Counted from the stretch's first letter, positions 1-7,500 are shown. The stretch: DNA of 19,851 nt from JBBKWQ01 sp037969115 (GCA_037969115.1 JBBKWQ010000146.1:1-19851); one strand, 5' to 3'. Program-made: numbers and translations. The notes: a model not told the origin generated them from the letters alone.

Positions 1-113
1 CGATGTTGGTGGAGTTGGGGAAGCCGATCGCGATGGATGAGGGATTGCGTTTCGCGATCCGTGAGGGTGGCCGTACCGTGGGTGCAGGCCGCGTCATCAA
101 CATCATCAAATAA
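1..113 (+). CDS. tuf: Elongation factor Tu, 3' end only (first tuf copy)
   Basis: The window opens inside a reading frame (first full codon at 3) that encodes the last 36 residues of EF-Tu and stops with TAA at 111-113. The end of beta-barrel domain 3 is recognisable from the PIAMDEGLRFAIREGGRTVG block followed by AGRVINIIK. EF-Tu is the GTPase that delivers aminoacyl-tRNA to the ribosomal A site. The position ahead of rpmG, tRNA-Trp, secE and nusG is the classical tufB position. A second tuf starts at 19733 in the same orientation. Codons in the first half are rich in G-ending forms (TTG, GTG, GGG), unlike the C-ending style of the neighbouring genes. The 5' part lies outside the window. Confidence 0.97.
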   Translation, partial: MLVELGKPIAMDEGLRFAIREGGRTVGAGRVINIIK

Positions 114-123
114 TTCCGAATTG

Positions 124-231
124 GAAACGTCGGGTCGGCGTCCTGCCGGCCCAACAGCGAGCGAAGCGTCCAGTGGATGTCTTCCAGAAATGTCAGGTCG
201 GCGTCCTGCCGGCCCAACAGCGAGCGAAGCG
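124..231 (+). repeat. Two-copy 45-bp direct repeat with hairpin
   Basis: Two copies, 124-168 and 187-231, match over 45 bases except at two positions (128/191 and 132/195); the last 36 bases are identical. The period is 63 bp. Each copy can fold a 7-bp hairpin: GGTCGGC, loop GTCCT, GCCGGCC, with one G-U pair (133-151 and 196-214). The copies end in a purine-rich CAGCGAGCGAAGCG tail. The second copy ends 10 bases before the rpmG start codon, so the array forms the tuf-rpmG spacer and the rpmG 5' region. The 7-mer CGAATTG flanks the array at 117-123 and 234-240. It may be a dispersed REP-like element, a weak tuf terminator or an RNA processing site; the window alone cannot decide. Confidence 0.8.
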
Positions 232-241
232 AGCGAATTGA

Positions 242-406
242 ATGGCGAAGTCAGACAAACGGGTGAAGATCACCCTCGAGTGCACCGAGTGCAAGTGGCG
301 CAACTACATCACGATGAAGTCGAAGGTCAACGATCGTGAGCGCCTCGAGATGAACAAGTACTGCAAGAACGACCGGCGGCACACCCTCCACAAGGAGACT
401 CGCTGA
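242..406 (+). CDS. rpmG: 50S ribosomal protein bL33
   Basis: A 54-residue protein of normal bL33 length and pattern: basic N terminus, CTEC knuckle at residues 14-17, NYITMKSK and RLEMNKYC, ending HTLHKETR. bL33 sits near the E site of the large subunit. Three of the four usual zinc-ribbon cysteines are present (C14, C17, C41); the fourth place, residue 44, is aspartate. No clear Shine-Dalgarno sequence precedes the ATG, because the upstream bases belong to the direct repeat. The gene lies between tuf and tRNA-Trp, as in many actinobacteria. It is too short for many gene finders but is clear by motif. Confidence 0.93.
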   Translation: MAKSDKRVKITLECTECKWRNYITMKSKVNDRERLEMNKYCKNDRRHTLHKETR

Positions 407-420
407 TCGATCCGGTCCCG

Positions 421-458
421 GGCGCTCGCAGCGCCTCGACGGGAGTCGCTGGTACGCT
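421..458 (+). promoter_or_regulatory. Short hairpin and weak -10 before tRNA-Trp
   Basis: The rpmG-tRNA spacer holds a 6-bp hairpin (GGCGCT, loop CGC, AGCGCC, 421-435) and a TANNNT-type hexamer TACGCT at 453-458, about 16 bases before the tRNA. No convincing -35 hexamer lies at the right distance. It could be a processing hairpin plus a weak promoter for the tRNA-Trp/secE/nusG unit. Confidence 0.25.
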
Positions 459-473
459 GGCTGCTCCCATCCG

Positions 474-546
474 AGGGCAGTAGCTCAGCTGGTAGAGCAT
501 CGGTCTCCAAAACCTACGGTCGGGGGTTCGAATCCCTCCTGCCCTG
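474..546 (+). tRNA. trpT: tRNA-Trp (anticodon CCA)
   Basis: The sequence folds as a complete cloverleaf. The acceptor stem AGGGCAG (474-480) pairs with CTGCCCT (539-545), and G546 is the discriminator. The D arm is GCTC/GAGC. The anticodon loop CTCCAAA (505-511) carries CCA at 507-509. The T arm has a GGGGG/CCCTC stem around TTCGAAT. The anticodon stem TCGGT/ACCTA contains one C-U mismatch at the 28-42 pair. The 3' CCA is not encoded: the bases after G546 are CCCA, so CCA would be added after transcription. A tRNA-Trp directly before secE-nusG is a common actinobacterial arrangement. Confidence 0.96.
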
Positions 547-576
547 CCCAGACCAAACGATCTGTGAAACATCACC

Positions 577-870
577 ATGTCAATGGAAGATCTGAACCGC
601 GAACAGAAGCGCCTCCTGAAGCGTCAGGGCGCCCTCGATGAGAAGGGTGCGCCCACCCGCGCGCCCCGGCAGCAAGCCACACACGAACGAGTGGGTCCAC
701 GCCAGTATCTGAGCGAAGTCCGCGACGAGATGCGCAAGGTCGCGTGGCCGCACCGTCCCGAGGTGGTCCGGTACTCGATCATCGTGACCGCGACGATCGT
801 GGTCTATGCCTCCTTCATCGGCTTGTCCGACTACGGACTGTCGTTCCTGTCGGCTTGGTTCTACGGATGA
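577..870 (+). CDS. secE: Preprotein translocase subunit SecE
   Basis: A 97-residue single-span SecE. Residues 1-45 are a hydrophilic, basic N-terminal stretch. The signature EMRKVAWPHRPEVVRYS, the amphipathic helix and entry to the membrane, lies at about 51-67, and one transmembrane helix spans about 66-90. SecE clamps SecY in the SecYEG channel in the cytoplasmic membrane. The start may be ATG 577 or ATG 583; neither has a strong Shine-Dalgarno sequence. The stop codon overlaps the nusG start in an ATGA, which implies translational coupling. It lies 30 bases after tRNA-Trp. Confidence 0.95.
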   Translation: MSMEDLNREQKRLLKRQGALDEKGAPTRAPRQQATHERVGPRQYLSEVRDEMRKVAWPHRPEVVRYSIIVTATIVVYASFIGLSDYGLSFLSAWFYG

Positions 871-1673
871 GCGAGGAATCCACCGACATGACTGAGGCCA
901 CCGAGATGACCGACACGACCGACACCGAATCAGCCGCCGCTGACACCGAATCAGCCGACGCGGGCGACACCGCCGAAACTGACGTGTCGACCGAAGCTGA
1001 CGAGTCCACCGCCGCTGACGAGTCGACCGAAAGTGACGAGTCGACCGAGGCGAGCGACGACGTCGTTCCCGACGCTGTCGAACCCGTGGCTGTCGAAGAG
1101 ATCGACGAGGACGATCCCTGGACCCGTCCGGGTTCGTGGTACGTCGTGCATACGCAATCGGGTTACGAGAAGAAGGTCACCGCGAACCTCAACGCCCGCA
1201 TCCAGTCCATGAACATGGAAGACGTCATCTACGAAGTCGTCATCCCGATGGAGGAAGTCGTCGAGTTCAAGAACGGCCGGAAGCAGACGGTGCAGCGCAA
1301 GGTGTTCCCGGGCTACCTGCTCGTTCGCACGCAGATGACCGATGAGTCGTGGTACTGCATTCGCAACACGCCCGGCGTCACCGGGTTCGACGGCCAGAGC
1401 GACCGCGGCCAGAAGCCCACGCCGCTGCGCCGTCGCGAGGTCCGCAACTTCTTGTCGACCAAGTCCGGCGACACCGATCAGGCCGCACGCCCCAAGCCGA
1501 AGCTCGAGTACGAGGTCGGCGAGAGCGTCCGCGTCAAGGAAGGCCCGTTCGCCGACTTCTCAGGCGAAGTCGCCGAGATCAACCCCGACCACCTGAAGCT
1601 CAAGGTTCTCGTGAACATTTTTGGTCGCGAGACCCTTGTCGAGATGGATTTCAGTCAGGTCGCCAAGCTCTGA
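867..1673 (+). CDS. nusG: Transcription termination/antitermination factor NusG
   Basis: The start is taken as ATG 867, which overlaps the secE stop (ATGA), giving 268 residues. The frame is open further upstream to 744, but that part lies over secE. Residues 1-88 are a low-complexity acidic tail rich in Thr, Glu, Ser, Asp and Ala, partly built from short DNA repeats such as the 16-mer at 921-936 and 942-957. The NGN domain starts at GSWYVVHTQSGYEKKV (about 89-104) and contains the FPGYLLV and NTPGVTGF motifs. The KOW domain near the C terminus contains VGESVRVKEGPFADFSGEV. NusG binds the RNA polymerase clamp and couples transcription to Rho or to the ribosome. ATG 888 is an alternative start that keeps most of the tail. 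Confidence 0.95.
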   Translation: MSEESTDMTEATEMTDTTDTESAAADTESADAGDTAETDVSTEADESTAADESTESDESTEASDDVVPDAVEPVAVEEIDEDDPWTRPGSWYVVHTQSGYEKKVTANLNARIQSMNMEDVIYEVVIPMEEVVEFKNGRKQTVQRKVFPGYLLVRTQMTDESWYCIRNTPGVTGFDGQSDRGQKPTPLRRREVRNFLSTKSGDTDQAARPKPKLEYEVGESVRVKEGPFADFSGEVAEINPDHLKLKVLVNIFGRETLVEMDFSQVAKL

Positions 1674-1709
1674 CGCTGGCGTTGACTTCACGAGGAAGAG
1701 AAAGTTTTC

Positions 1710-2135
1710 ATGGCAAAGAAAAAAGTCGCTGCGGTCGTCAAGATCCAGATCGAGGCCGGCAAGGCGAGCCCTGCGCCGCCAGTCGGTACCGCGCTCGGAC
1801 CACATGGCATCGCAATCATGGATTTCGTGAAGGCGTACAACGCCCAGACCGAGAGCCAGGCCGGCACCATCGTGCCCACCGAGATCACGATCTATGAAGA
1901 TCGGTCGTTCTCCTTCATCCTGAAGACGCCGCCCACGGCGGTGCTCATCCGGCAGAAGGCCGGCATCCTCAAGGCTGCGAACAACCCGGGCTCCGAGATC
2001 ATCGCCACGATCAGCGAGGCCGATGTCGAAGAGATCGCCAAGATCAAGATGCCGGACGTGAACGCGTTCGATCTGGAAGCTGCCAAGCAGCAGGTTCGCG
2101 GCACCGCTCGATCCATGGGCGTCGCCGTCGGCTGA
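1710..2135 (+). CDS. rplK: 50S ribosomal protein uL11
   Basis: A 141-residue L11 of standard length. The N-terminal domain carries KIQIEAGKASPAPPVGTALG (about 11-30) and GIAIMDFVKAYN. The C-terminal rRNA-binding domain contains TPPTAVLIRQKAG and ends in the conserved GTARSMGVAVG. L11 binds the GTPase-associated 23S rRNA region with L10/L12. Two positions differ from the usual pattern: Thr27 where VGPALG normally has proline, and Ala35 where NIMEF normally has asparagine. A GAGGAAG Shine-Dalgarno lies about 12 bases before the ATG. It follows nusG by 36 bases and is probably co-transcribed with it. Confidence 0.96.
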   Translation: MAKKKVAAVVKIQIEAGKASPAPPVGTALGPHGIAIMDFVKAYNAQTESQAGTIVPTEITIYEDRSFSFILKTPPTAVLIRQKAGILKAANNPGSEIIATISEADVEEIAKIKMPDVNAFDLEAAKQQVRGTARSMGVAVG

Positions 2136-2141
2136 CGCCGC

Positions 2142-2182
2142 GGCGCCGTCGGCGCCACTTCATGTTGGAGTGACTCTCCAAC
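2142..2182 (+). other. Two short hairpins in the rplK-rplA spacer
   Basis: The 125-base spacer contains GGCGCC-GTC-GGCGCC (2142-2156) and a perfect 7-bp stem GTTGGAG, loop TGACT, CTCCAAC (2164-2182). Neither has a following U tract, so they look more like processing or RNA-stability elements than terminators. Confidence 0.5.
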
Positions 2183-2260
2183 TCGACCAACTCACAACAC
2201 ACCAACAGCTCGGCCTCGGATGACCTCGCCGGGGGAGCTTCACACCTGAGGGAGACACAC

Positions 2261-2959
2261 ATGTCCGGTAAGAAATACACCGATGCGATGAAGAAGTTCG
2301 ATCGCGACCAGTTCTACGGAGTCGCCGAGGCCATCAGCATCGCCAAGTCGACAGCGACGGCGAAGTTCGATGAAAATCTCGACGTCGCCATCCGCCTGGG
2401 AGTCGATCCGCGCAAGGCCGACCAGATGGTCCGCGGCACGGTCGCGTTGCCGTCGGGCACGGGTAAAGACGTCCGCGTCGCCGTGTTCGCCACCGGCGAA
2501 GCCGCCGACGCCGCCCGCGAAGCCGGCGCCGACATCGTCGGATCGGAAGAACTGGCGGCTGAAGTGGAAGGCGGCAAGATGGATTTCGACCTCGCCATCG
2601 CCACGCCCGACATGATGCCGCTCGTCGGTCGTCTGGGCCGCGTCCTCGGCCCGCGCGGGCTCATGCCCAACCCGAAGACCGGCACCGTCACCACCGATGT
2701 GGGCCGAGCCGTCGAAGAGTTCAAGGGTGGCAAGGTCGAGTACCGCACCGATCGCTACGGCAACGTCCACGTCCGCATGGGCAAGGCGAGCTTCGACGAG
2801 AAAGCGCTCGAAGCCAACTTCCGCGCCGTCATCGACGAGATCCAGCGCGCCAAGCCTGCGTCCGCCAAGGGCAGGTATCTGCGCAAGATCACCTTGTCGG
2901 CCACGATGGGCCCGGGCGTCCATGTCGACACGGGCCGTTTGAAGCCCGAGCAGGACTGA
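2261..2959 (+). CDS. rplA: 50S ribosomal protein uL1
   Basis: A 232-residue L1 of normal length. The L1 signature DMMPLVGRLGRVLGPRGLMP followed by NPKTGTVT lies at about 117-144, and the C-terminal part includes GPGVHVDTG. L1 forms the mobile L1 stalk near the E site and in many bacteria represses its own operon. A purine-rich GAGGGAGA Shine-Dalgarno precedes ATG 2261. It is separated from rplK by a hairpin-containing spacer and followed by the rplJ leader. Confidence 0.97.
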   Translation: MSGKKYTDAMKKFDRDQFYGVAEAISIAKSTATAKFDENLDVAIRLGVDPRKADQMVRGTVALPSGTGKDVRVAVFATGEAADAAREAGADIVGSEELAAEVEGGKMDFDLAIATPDMMPLVGRLGRVLGPRGLMPNPKTGTVTTDVGRAVEEFKGGKVEYRTDRYGNVHVRMGKASFDEKALEANFRAVIDEIQRAKPASAKGRYLRKITLSATMGPGVHVDTGRLKPEQD

Positions 2960-2966
2960 TACCCTG

Positions 2967-3163
2967 CGCAACTGATCTATCCGGTTGCTCGCCGCAGACC
3001 GCTGGTCCAGTCATCCGCAAGTCGTGGATGAATGGGTAATGGAAGTTCCGCCAGCCGAGGTGTATGCCCCCTGGAACAACGTGTCGCCCTGCGGTTCGTT
3101 TCACTCCTCGTGGTGTTCGCCAAACCCGACTTCGTTCGGGGCGAGCCACGAGTTGAAGTGAAA
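2967..3163 (+). promoter_or_regulatory. L10-type leader RNA before rplJ
   Basis: The 221-base rplA-rplJ spacer is highly structured. A GCAAC/GTTGC stem is followed by GACC-GCT-GGTC, TCATCC/GGATGA (3011-3016 with 3026-3031), and GTTCC..AG/CTGGAAC (3045-3054 with 3071-3077) with a 3-base bulge resembling a kink-turn. A long final hairpin at 3099-3163 pairs TTTCACT with AGTGAAA, CTCGTGG with CCACGAG, TTCGC with GCGAG, and CCCGA with TCGGG. Its last bases overlap the rplJ Shine-Dalgarno AAAGGAGG (3161-3168). Known L10 leaders bind L10(L12)4 to repress rplJL. The family assignment rests on position and folding by eye. Confidence 0.65.
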
Positions 3164-3180
3164 GGAGGTGTACATCCAAC

Positions 3181-3720
3181 ATGAGTACTGAACCCCGAGA
3201 GCCACGCGCCGACAAGGTCGCCATCGTCAAGGAAATCGCGACGAAGATGACCAACGCCAACGCAGTGTTTCTGACGGAGTATCGAGGCATGACCGTCGGA
3301 CAGCTTGCTGACCTGCGTACTGCGCTGCGTCCCAACGATGCCGAGCACACGGTGTACAAGAACACCCTGGCCCGTCTCGCTGCAGCGGATGCGGGAGTGG
3401 AAGGACTCGACGACCTGTTCGTCGGCCCGACCGCGCTCACGTTCGCGAACGGCGATATCGCCGGCGCTGCGAAGGCGCTGAAAGAGACTGCCAAGACGAA
3501 CCCGCATCTCGTCCTCAAGGGCGGTTCGCTCGGTGGCGCCGTGTTGTCGGCTGACGACATCAATGCGCTGGCCGATCTTCCGTCTCGCGAGGAACTGCTC
3601 GCGCAATTCGCCGGAGCGCTGCAAGCGCCGCTGGTGAAGACCGCCGGCCTGCTCCAGGCGCTGCCACGCAACTTCGCGTTCGGCCTCGCCGCACTCATCG
3701 ACCAGAAGGCCGACGCCTGA
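3181..3720 (+). CDS. rplJ: 50S ribosomal protein uL10
   Basis: A 179-residue L10. The N-terminal rRNA-binding domain carries the YRGMTVGQLADLRTALR pattern (34-50) and YKNTLARLA (59-67). The C-terminal helix from about residue 140 is the docking site for L12 dimers. L10 is the base of the ribosomal stalk that recruits translational GTPases. A near-perfect Shine-Dalgarno AAAGGAGGTG (3161-3170) precedes the ATG and is partly covered by the leader hairpin, which suggests translational autoregulation. rplL follows 109 bases downstream. Confidence 0.96.
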   Translation: MSTEPREPRADKVAIVKEIATKMTNANAVFLTEYRGMTVGQLADLRTALRPNDAEHTVYKNTLARLAAADAGVEGLDDLFVGPTALTFANGDIAGAAKALKETAKTNPHLVLKGGSLGGAVLSADDINALADLPSREELLAQFAGALQAPLVKTAGLLQALPRNFAFGLAALIDQKADA

Positions 3721-3736
3721 GCGTCCGTCCCTGAAG

Positions 3737-3755
3737 GCGCCGGCCGTTCCGGCGC
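3737..3755 (+). other. Hairpin in the rplJ-rplL spacer
   Basis: A perfect 7-bp stem GCGCCGG, loop CCGTT, CCGGCGC lies just after the rplJ stop. There is no U tract. Such a stem could stabilise or separate the rplL message, which must be translated about four times as often as rplJ. Confidence 0.5.
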
Positions 3756-3829
3756 AACGTACACGATCCATACCAACCCATTTCTCGGTGCCCCAGATGG
3801 GCATCGAAACCCGAACAAGGAGAACCACC

Positions 3830-4210
3830 ATGGCCGCCAAGGACGACATCCTCGATGCCATCAGCAAACTGACGGTGATCGAGCTCAAGGAATTGCTCGA
3901 CGCCTTCGAAGAGAAGTTCGAAGTCACGGCCGCTGCACCCGTTGCGGTGGCCGCTGCCGCACCCGCAGCGGGCGGCGGAGAAGCCGAAGCCGAGGAGAAG
4001 GACGAGTTCGACGTCGTCCTGACCGAGGCCGGCGGACAGAAGATTCAGGTCATCAAGGCAGTTCGTGAACTGACCAGCCTGGGTCTGAAGGAAGCCAAGG
4101 ACCTCGTCGACGGCGCCCCCAAGCCCGTCCTCGAGCATGCCTCGAAGGCCGACGCCGAATCCGCCAAGGCCAAGCTCGAAGAGGCCGGCGCCACTGTCGA
4201 ACTGAAGTGA
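3830..4210 (+). CDS. rplL: 50S ribosomal protein bL12 (L7/L12)
   Basis: A 126-residue L12. The N-terminal dimerisation helices (1-32) bind L10. An Ala/Pro/Gly hinge spans about 34-50, followed by an acidic EAEAEEKDEF stretch. The C-terminal factor-binding domain carries KIQVIKAVRELTSLGLKEAK at 71-90 and ends VELK. The start is ATG 3830, preceded by an AAGGAGA Shine-Dalgarno at 3817-3823. The frame extends 14 codons further upstream without homology to L12. A strong hairpin downstream (4252-4281) probably limits transcription into rpoB. Confidence 0.97.
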   Translation: MAAKDDILDAISKLTVIELKELLDAFEEKFEVTAAAPVAVAAAAPAAGGGEAEAEEKDEFDVVLTEAGGQKIQVIKAVRELTSLGLKEAKDLVDGAPKPVLEHASKADAESAKAKLEEAGATVELK

Positions 4211-4251
4211 TCGTCGGCGTCACACGACGCTTGCCATCGATCAGAACGTGA

Positions 4252-4281
4252 ACCGAGCCCCGGGGCGACCCGGGGCTCGGT
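4252..4281 (+). terminator. Attenuator or terminator hairpin after rplL
   Basis: A perfect 13-bp stem, ACCGAGCCCCGGG (4252-4264) with CCCGGGGCTCGGT (4269-4281), is closed by a GCGA tetraloop of the GNRA class. There is no U tract after it (TCGCGCCC). By analogy with the rplL-rpoB attenuator known in other bacteria, it may cut transcription between the ribosomal protein genes and rpoBC. Confidence 0.7.
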
Positions 4282-4302
4282 CGCGCCCGAGCACCGATTC
4301 CC

Positions 4303-4331
4303 TTGACATCCTTGTCCGGATTCTTTACCGT
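4303..4331 (+). promoter_or_regulatory. Probable rpoB promoter 1
   Basis: A consensus -35 TTGACA (4303-4308), a 17-base spacer and -10 TACCGT (4326-4331, TANNNT pattern) lie 22 bases after the rplL hairpin. This would restart transcription for rpoBC and give a leader of about 185 bases. Confidence 0.6.
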
Positions 4332-4391
4332 GTCCCGCAATTCGAGCCGTCGGCCGGGAGGCAGACGCTGTTCGATGCATGAGATCACGGG

Positions 4392-4421
4392 TTGTAGTCC
4401 TCGCGTGCGCGTGGATAGGAT
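4392..4421 (+). promoter_or_regulatory. Probable rpoB promoter 2
   Basis: TTGTAG (4392-4397), an 18-base spacer and TAGGAT (4416-4421). The -10 hexamer is of the preferred actinobacterial sigma-A type. It could act together with promoter 1 and would give a leader of roughly 95 bases. Confidence 0.45.
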
Positions 4422-4523
4422 CGTCTGTTGCCGTGCGTCGACTTCCCTTCACCTTCTTTTTTGGTGCAGTTTTGTCGCGTCCTGCCGCAACCGTCCGTGC
4501 ACACTCCGCAACTGAGGTGATCT

Positions 4524-7500
4524 GTGGCTACTCGCTCGACCTCCCGTGAGCGTTATTCGTTCGCAAACTTGGACGAACCGCTCGAACTGCCGGATCTGAT
4601 CGCGATCCAGCGCTCCAGTTTCCAGTGGTTCCTCGAAGAGGGACTCGCCAACACGTTCCGAGACATCAGTCCGATCAAGGACTTCTCGGAATCGCTCCAA
4701 CTCGAACTCGATTTCGATCCGTTCGACGAAGACCTGCGCCCGCCGCCCAAGTTCACGGTGGAGGAGTGCAAGGAAAAGGACATGACCTACAGCGCGCCCG
4801 TGTTCGTGCGCGCCCGGTTCATGAACCGCAATACGGGTGAGATCAAAGAACAGACCGTCTTCATGGGCGACTTCCCGATGATGACCGAGAAGGGCACGTT
4901 CATCGTGAACGGCACCGAGCGCGTCGTCGTGTCGCAGCTGGTTCGAAGCCCCGGTGTCATCTTCGAGCCCGGTGAGCGATATCGCCTCCGCAACCTCACC
5001 AAGCATCAGCTCGTCAAGGGAACGATTCACCCCTACCGCGGCGAGTGGATGGAGTTCGACGTCGAGCATCGCCCTGGCAAGGACGTCACCTGCGGCACCC
5101 GAGTGGCCCGCAAGCGTCGCCTCGGTATCTTCACGCTGCTCCGCGCGCTGGGCTACGACGAAGAGAACGCCCCAGGCTTCCTCGATCGTTTCGTCGCCGA
5201 GTTCGACTTCCTCGAGGGGCAGTGGGACAAAGAACGCGACATCGCTCCCACACAGGACGAGGCACTCGTCGAGATCTACAAACGTGCCCGTCCGGGCGAA
5301 CCGCCCACGGTCGAGTCGGCCAAGGGCTATTTCCGCAACGCATTCTTCGAGAATCGTCGCTACGACCTGAGCCGTGTCGGTCGCTACAAGATCAACCGAA
5401 AGCTGGGCGCCGAGCTCGAGAAGATCGGTGAGCAGTTCGGTCTGCTCGGCAAGCACAACGCCGAGGGTGAGCCGTTGCTCGACATGCCGGAAGAGGGCCA
5501 GCACGTGCTGAGCCGCTGCGAGGTCCTCGCCGCGGTCACGTACATGCTCAACCTCGTCAAGCAGGAGCCGGGCTACCGACTCGACGATCAGGACCACTTC
5601 GCCAACCGTCGCATCCGCAGCGTTGGCGAGCTCATCCAGAACCAGGTCCGCATCGGTCTGAGCCGCATGGAACGTGTCGTGCGTGAGCGCATGACCACCC
5701 AGGACGTCGAGGCGATCACGCCACAGACGCTCATCAACATCCGTCCCGTGGTGGCAGCGATCAAGGAGTTCTTCGGCACCTCGCAGCTGTCGCAGTTCAT
5801 GGACCAGGTGAACCCGCTCTCGGGCCTCACCCACCGCCGCCGCCTGAGCGCACTCGGACCCGGTTGTCTGTCGCGCGTGCGTGCCGGCTTCGAATTCCGC
5901 GACGTGCACTTCAGCCACTACGGGCGTATGTGCCCCAACGAGACTCCCGAGGGCCCGAACATCGGCCTGATCGGCGGCCTGTCCACCTACGCCCGGGTGA
6001 ACGAGTTCGGCTTCATCGAGTCGCCGTACCGGAAGATCGAGAACGGCAAGGTCACCGGCGAGATCGTCTACATGGCAGCCGACGAGGAAGAGAACTACGT
6101 CGTCGCCCAGGCAAACACGCCGATCAACGCCGACGGCACACTGCGTGACAGCCGCGTGCTCGTGCGTCGGTCGCCACAGGCAGCCAGCCTCGACGACCTT
6201 CGTAAGATGCTCGAGCAAGAGAGCTTCTTCGGTGCGACCACCGACATCGGCTACGTCCCACCGACCGAGGTCGACTACATGGACGTCAGCCCGAAGCAGA
6301 TCATCTCCGTCGCCACGGCGCTGATCCCGTTTCTCGAGCACGACGATGCGAACCGCGCCCTGATGGGAGCGAACATGCAGCGTCAGGCGGTGCCGCTGAT
6401 CCGTGCCGAGGCACCGTACATCGGCACCGGCATCGAGAACCGTGCCGCGCGCGACGCCGCCGATCTGGTGCAGGCCACCGATTCCGGCGAGGTCCTCGAG
6501 GTGTCGGGCGACTCGATCACCTTGCAGTACAAGAGCCAAGGCAAGAAGGTCTATCGCCTGGCCAAGTTCCGCCGCTCCAACCAGGACACGTGCATCAACC
6601 AGCGACCGCGCGTGAACGAGGGCGACAAGGTCGAGGCAGGCACGATCCTGGCCGACGGCCCGTCGACCGATCACGGCGAGCTCGCGTTGGGCAAGAACCT
6701 GCTCGTGGCATTCATGCCGTGGGAGGGTTACAACTTCGAGGACGCGATCATCTTGTCCGAGCGCCTGGTGAAAGATGACGTGCTCACGTCGATCCACATC
6801 AAGGAGCACGAAGTCGATGCCCGCGACACCAAGCTCGGCCCCGAGGAGATCAGCCGCGACATCCCCAACCTGAGCGACGACATCCTCGCCGACCTCGACG
6901 ACCGCGGCATCATCCGCGTCGGCGCCGAAGTCGGTCCCGGTGACGTGCTCGTCGGCAAGGTCACGCCCAAGGGCGAGACCGAGTTGACCCCCGAGGAACG
7001 CCTCCTGCGTGCCATCTTCGGCGAGAAGGCTCGCGAAGTTCGCGACACCAGCCTCAAGGTGCCGCACGGCGAGACCGGCAAGGTCATCGACGTCAAGGTG
7101 TTCAACCGCGACGACGGCGACGAACTGCCGCCCGGCGTGAACCAGCTCGTGCGGGTCTACGTGGCGCAGAAGCGCAAGATCTCGGTGGGCGACAAGCTCG
7201 CCGGCCGCCACGGCAACAAGGGTGTGATCTCCAAGATCCTGCCCGTCGAAGACATGCCGTACATGGCCGACGGCACCGCCGTCGACATCATCTTGAACCC
7301 CCTCGGCGTGCCGAGTCGCATGAACATCGGTCAGGTGCTCGAAGCGCACCTCGGCTACTGCGCCCGATGGGGTTGGACCGATCCGAACACCGGCGAGAAG
7401 ATCGGCGACGACCCGGTACCCAACACCGCTTCCAAGACCCGGCCGAACACGCCGCCGTCCACGTTCGTGGCCACGCCCGTGTTCGACGGTGCCAACTGGG

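Larger units (their letters stand above)
4211..4523 (+). other. rplL-rpoB intergenic control region
   Basis: This 313-base stretch has no supported gene. It holds, in order, a perfect GC hairpin (4252-4281), a TTGACA promoter (4303-4331), a second promoter candidate (4392-4421), a pyrimidine-rich leader with a T6 run at 4457-4462, and the rpoB Shine-Dalgarno GAGGTGA at 4514-4520. Confidence 0.7.

Noticed and set aside
37..339. A 100-codon plus-strand frame across the tuf end, repeat and rpmG
   Set aside because: It is out of frame with both tuf and rpmG, which are certain, and its repeated peptide is simply the 63-bp DNA repeat read in phase.
547..550. Encoded CCA end for tRNA-Trp
   Set aside because: After the discriminator G546 the bases are CCCA, so CCA is not in register.
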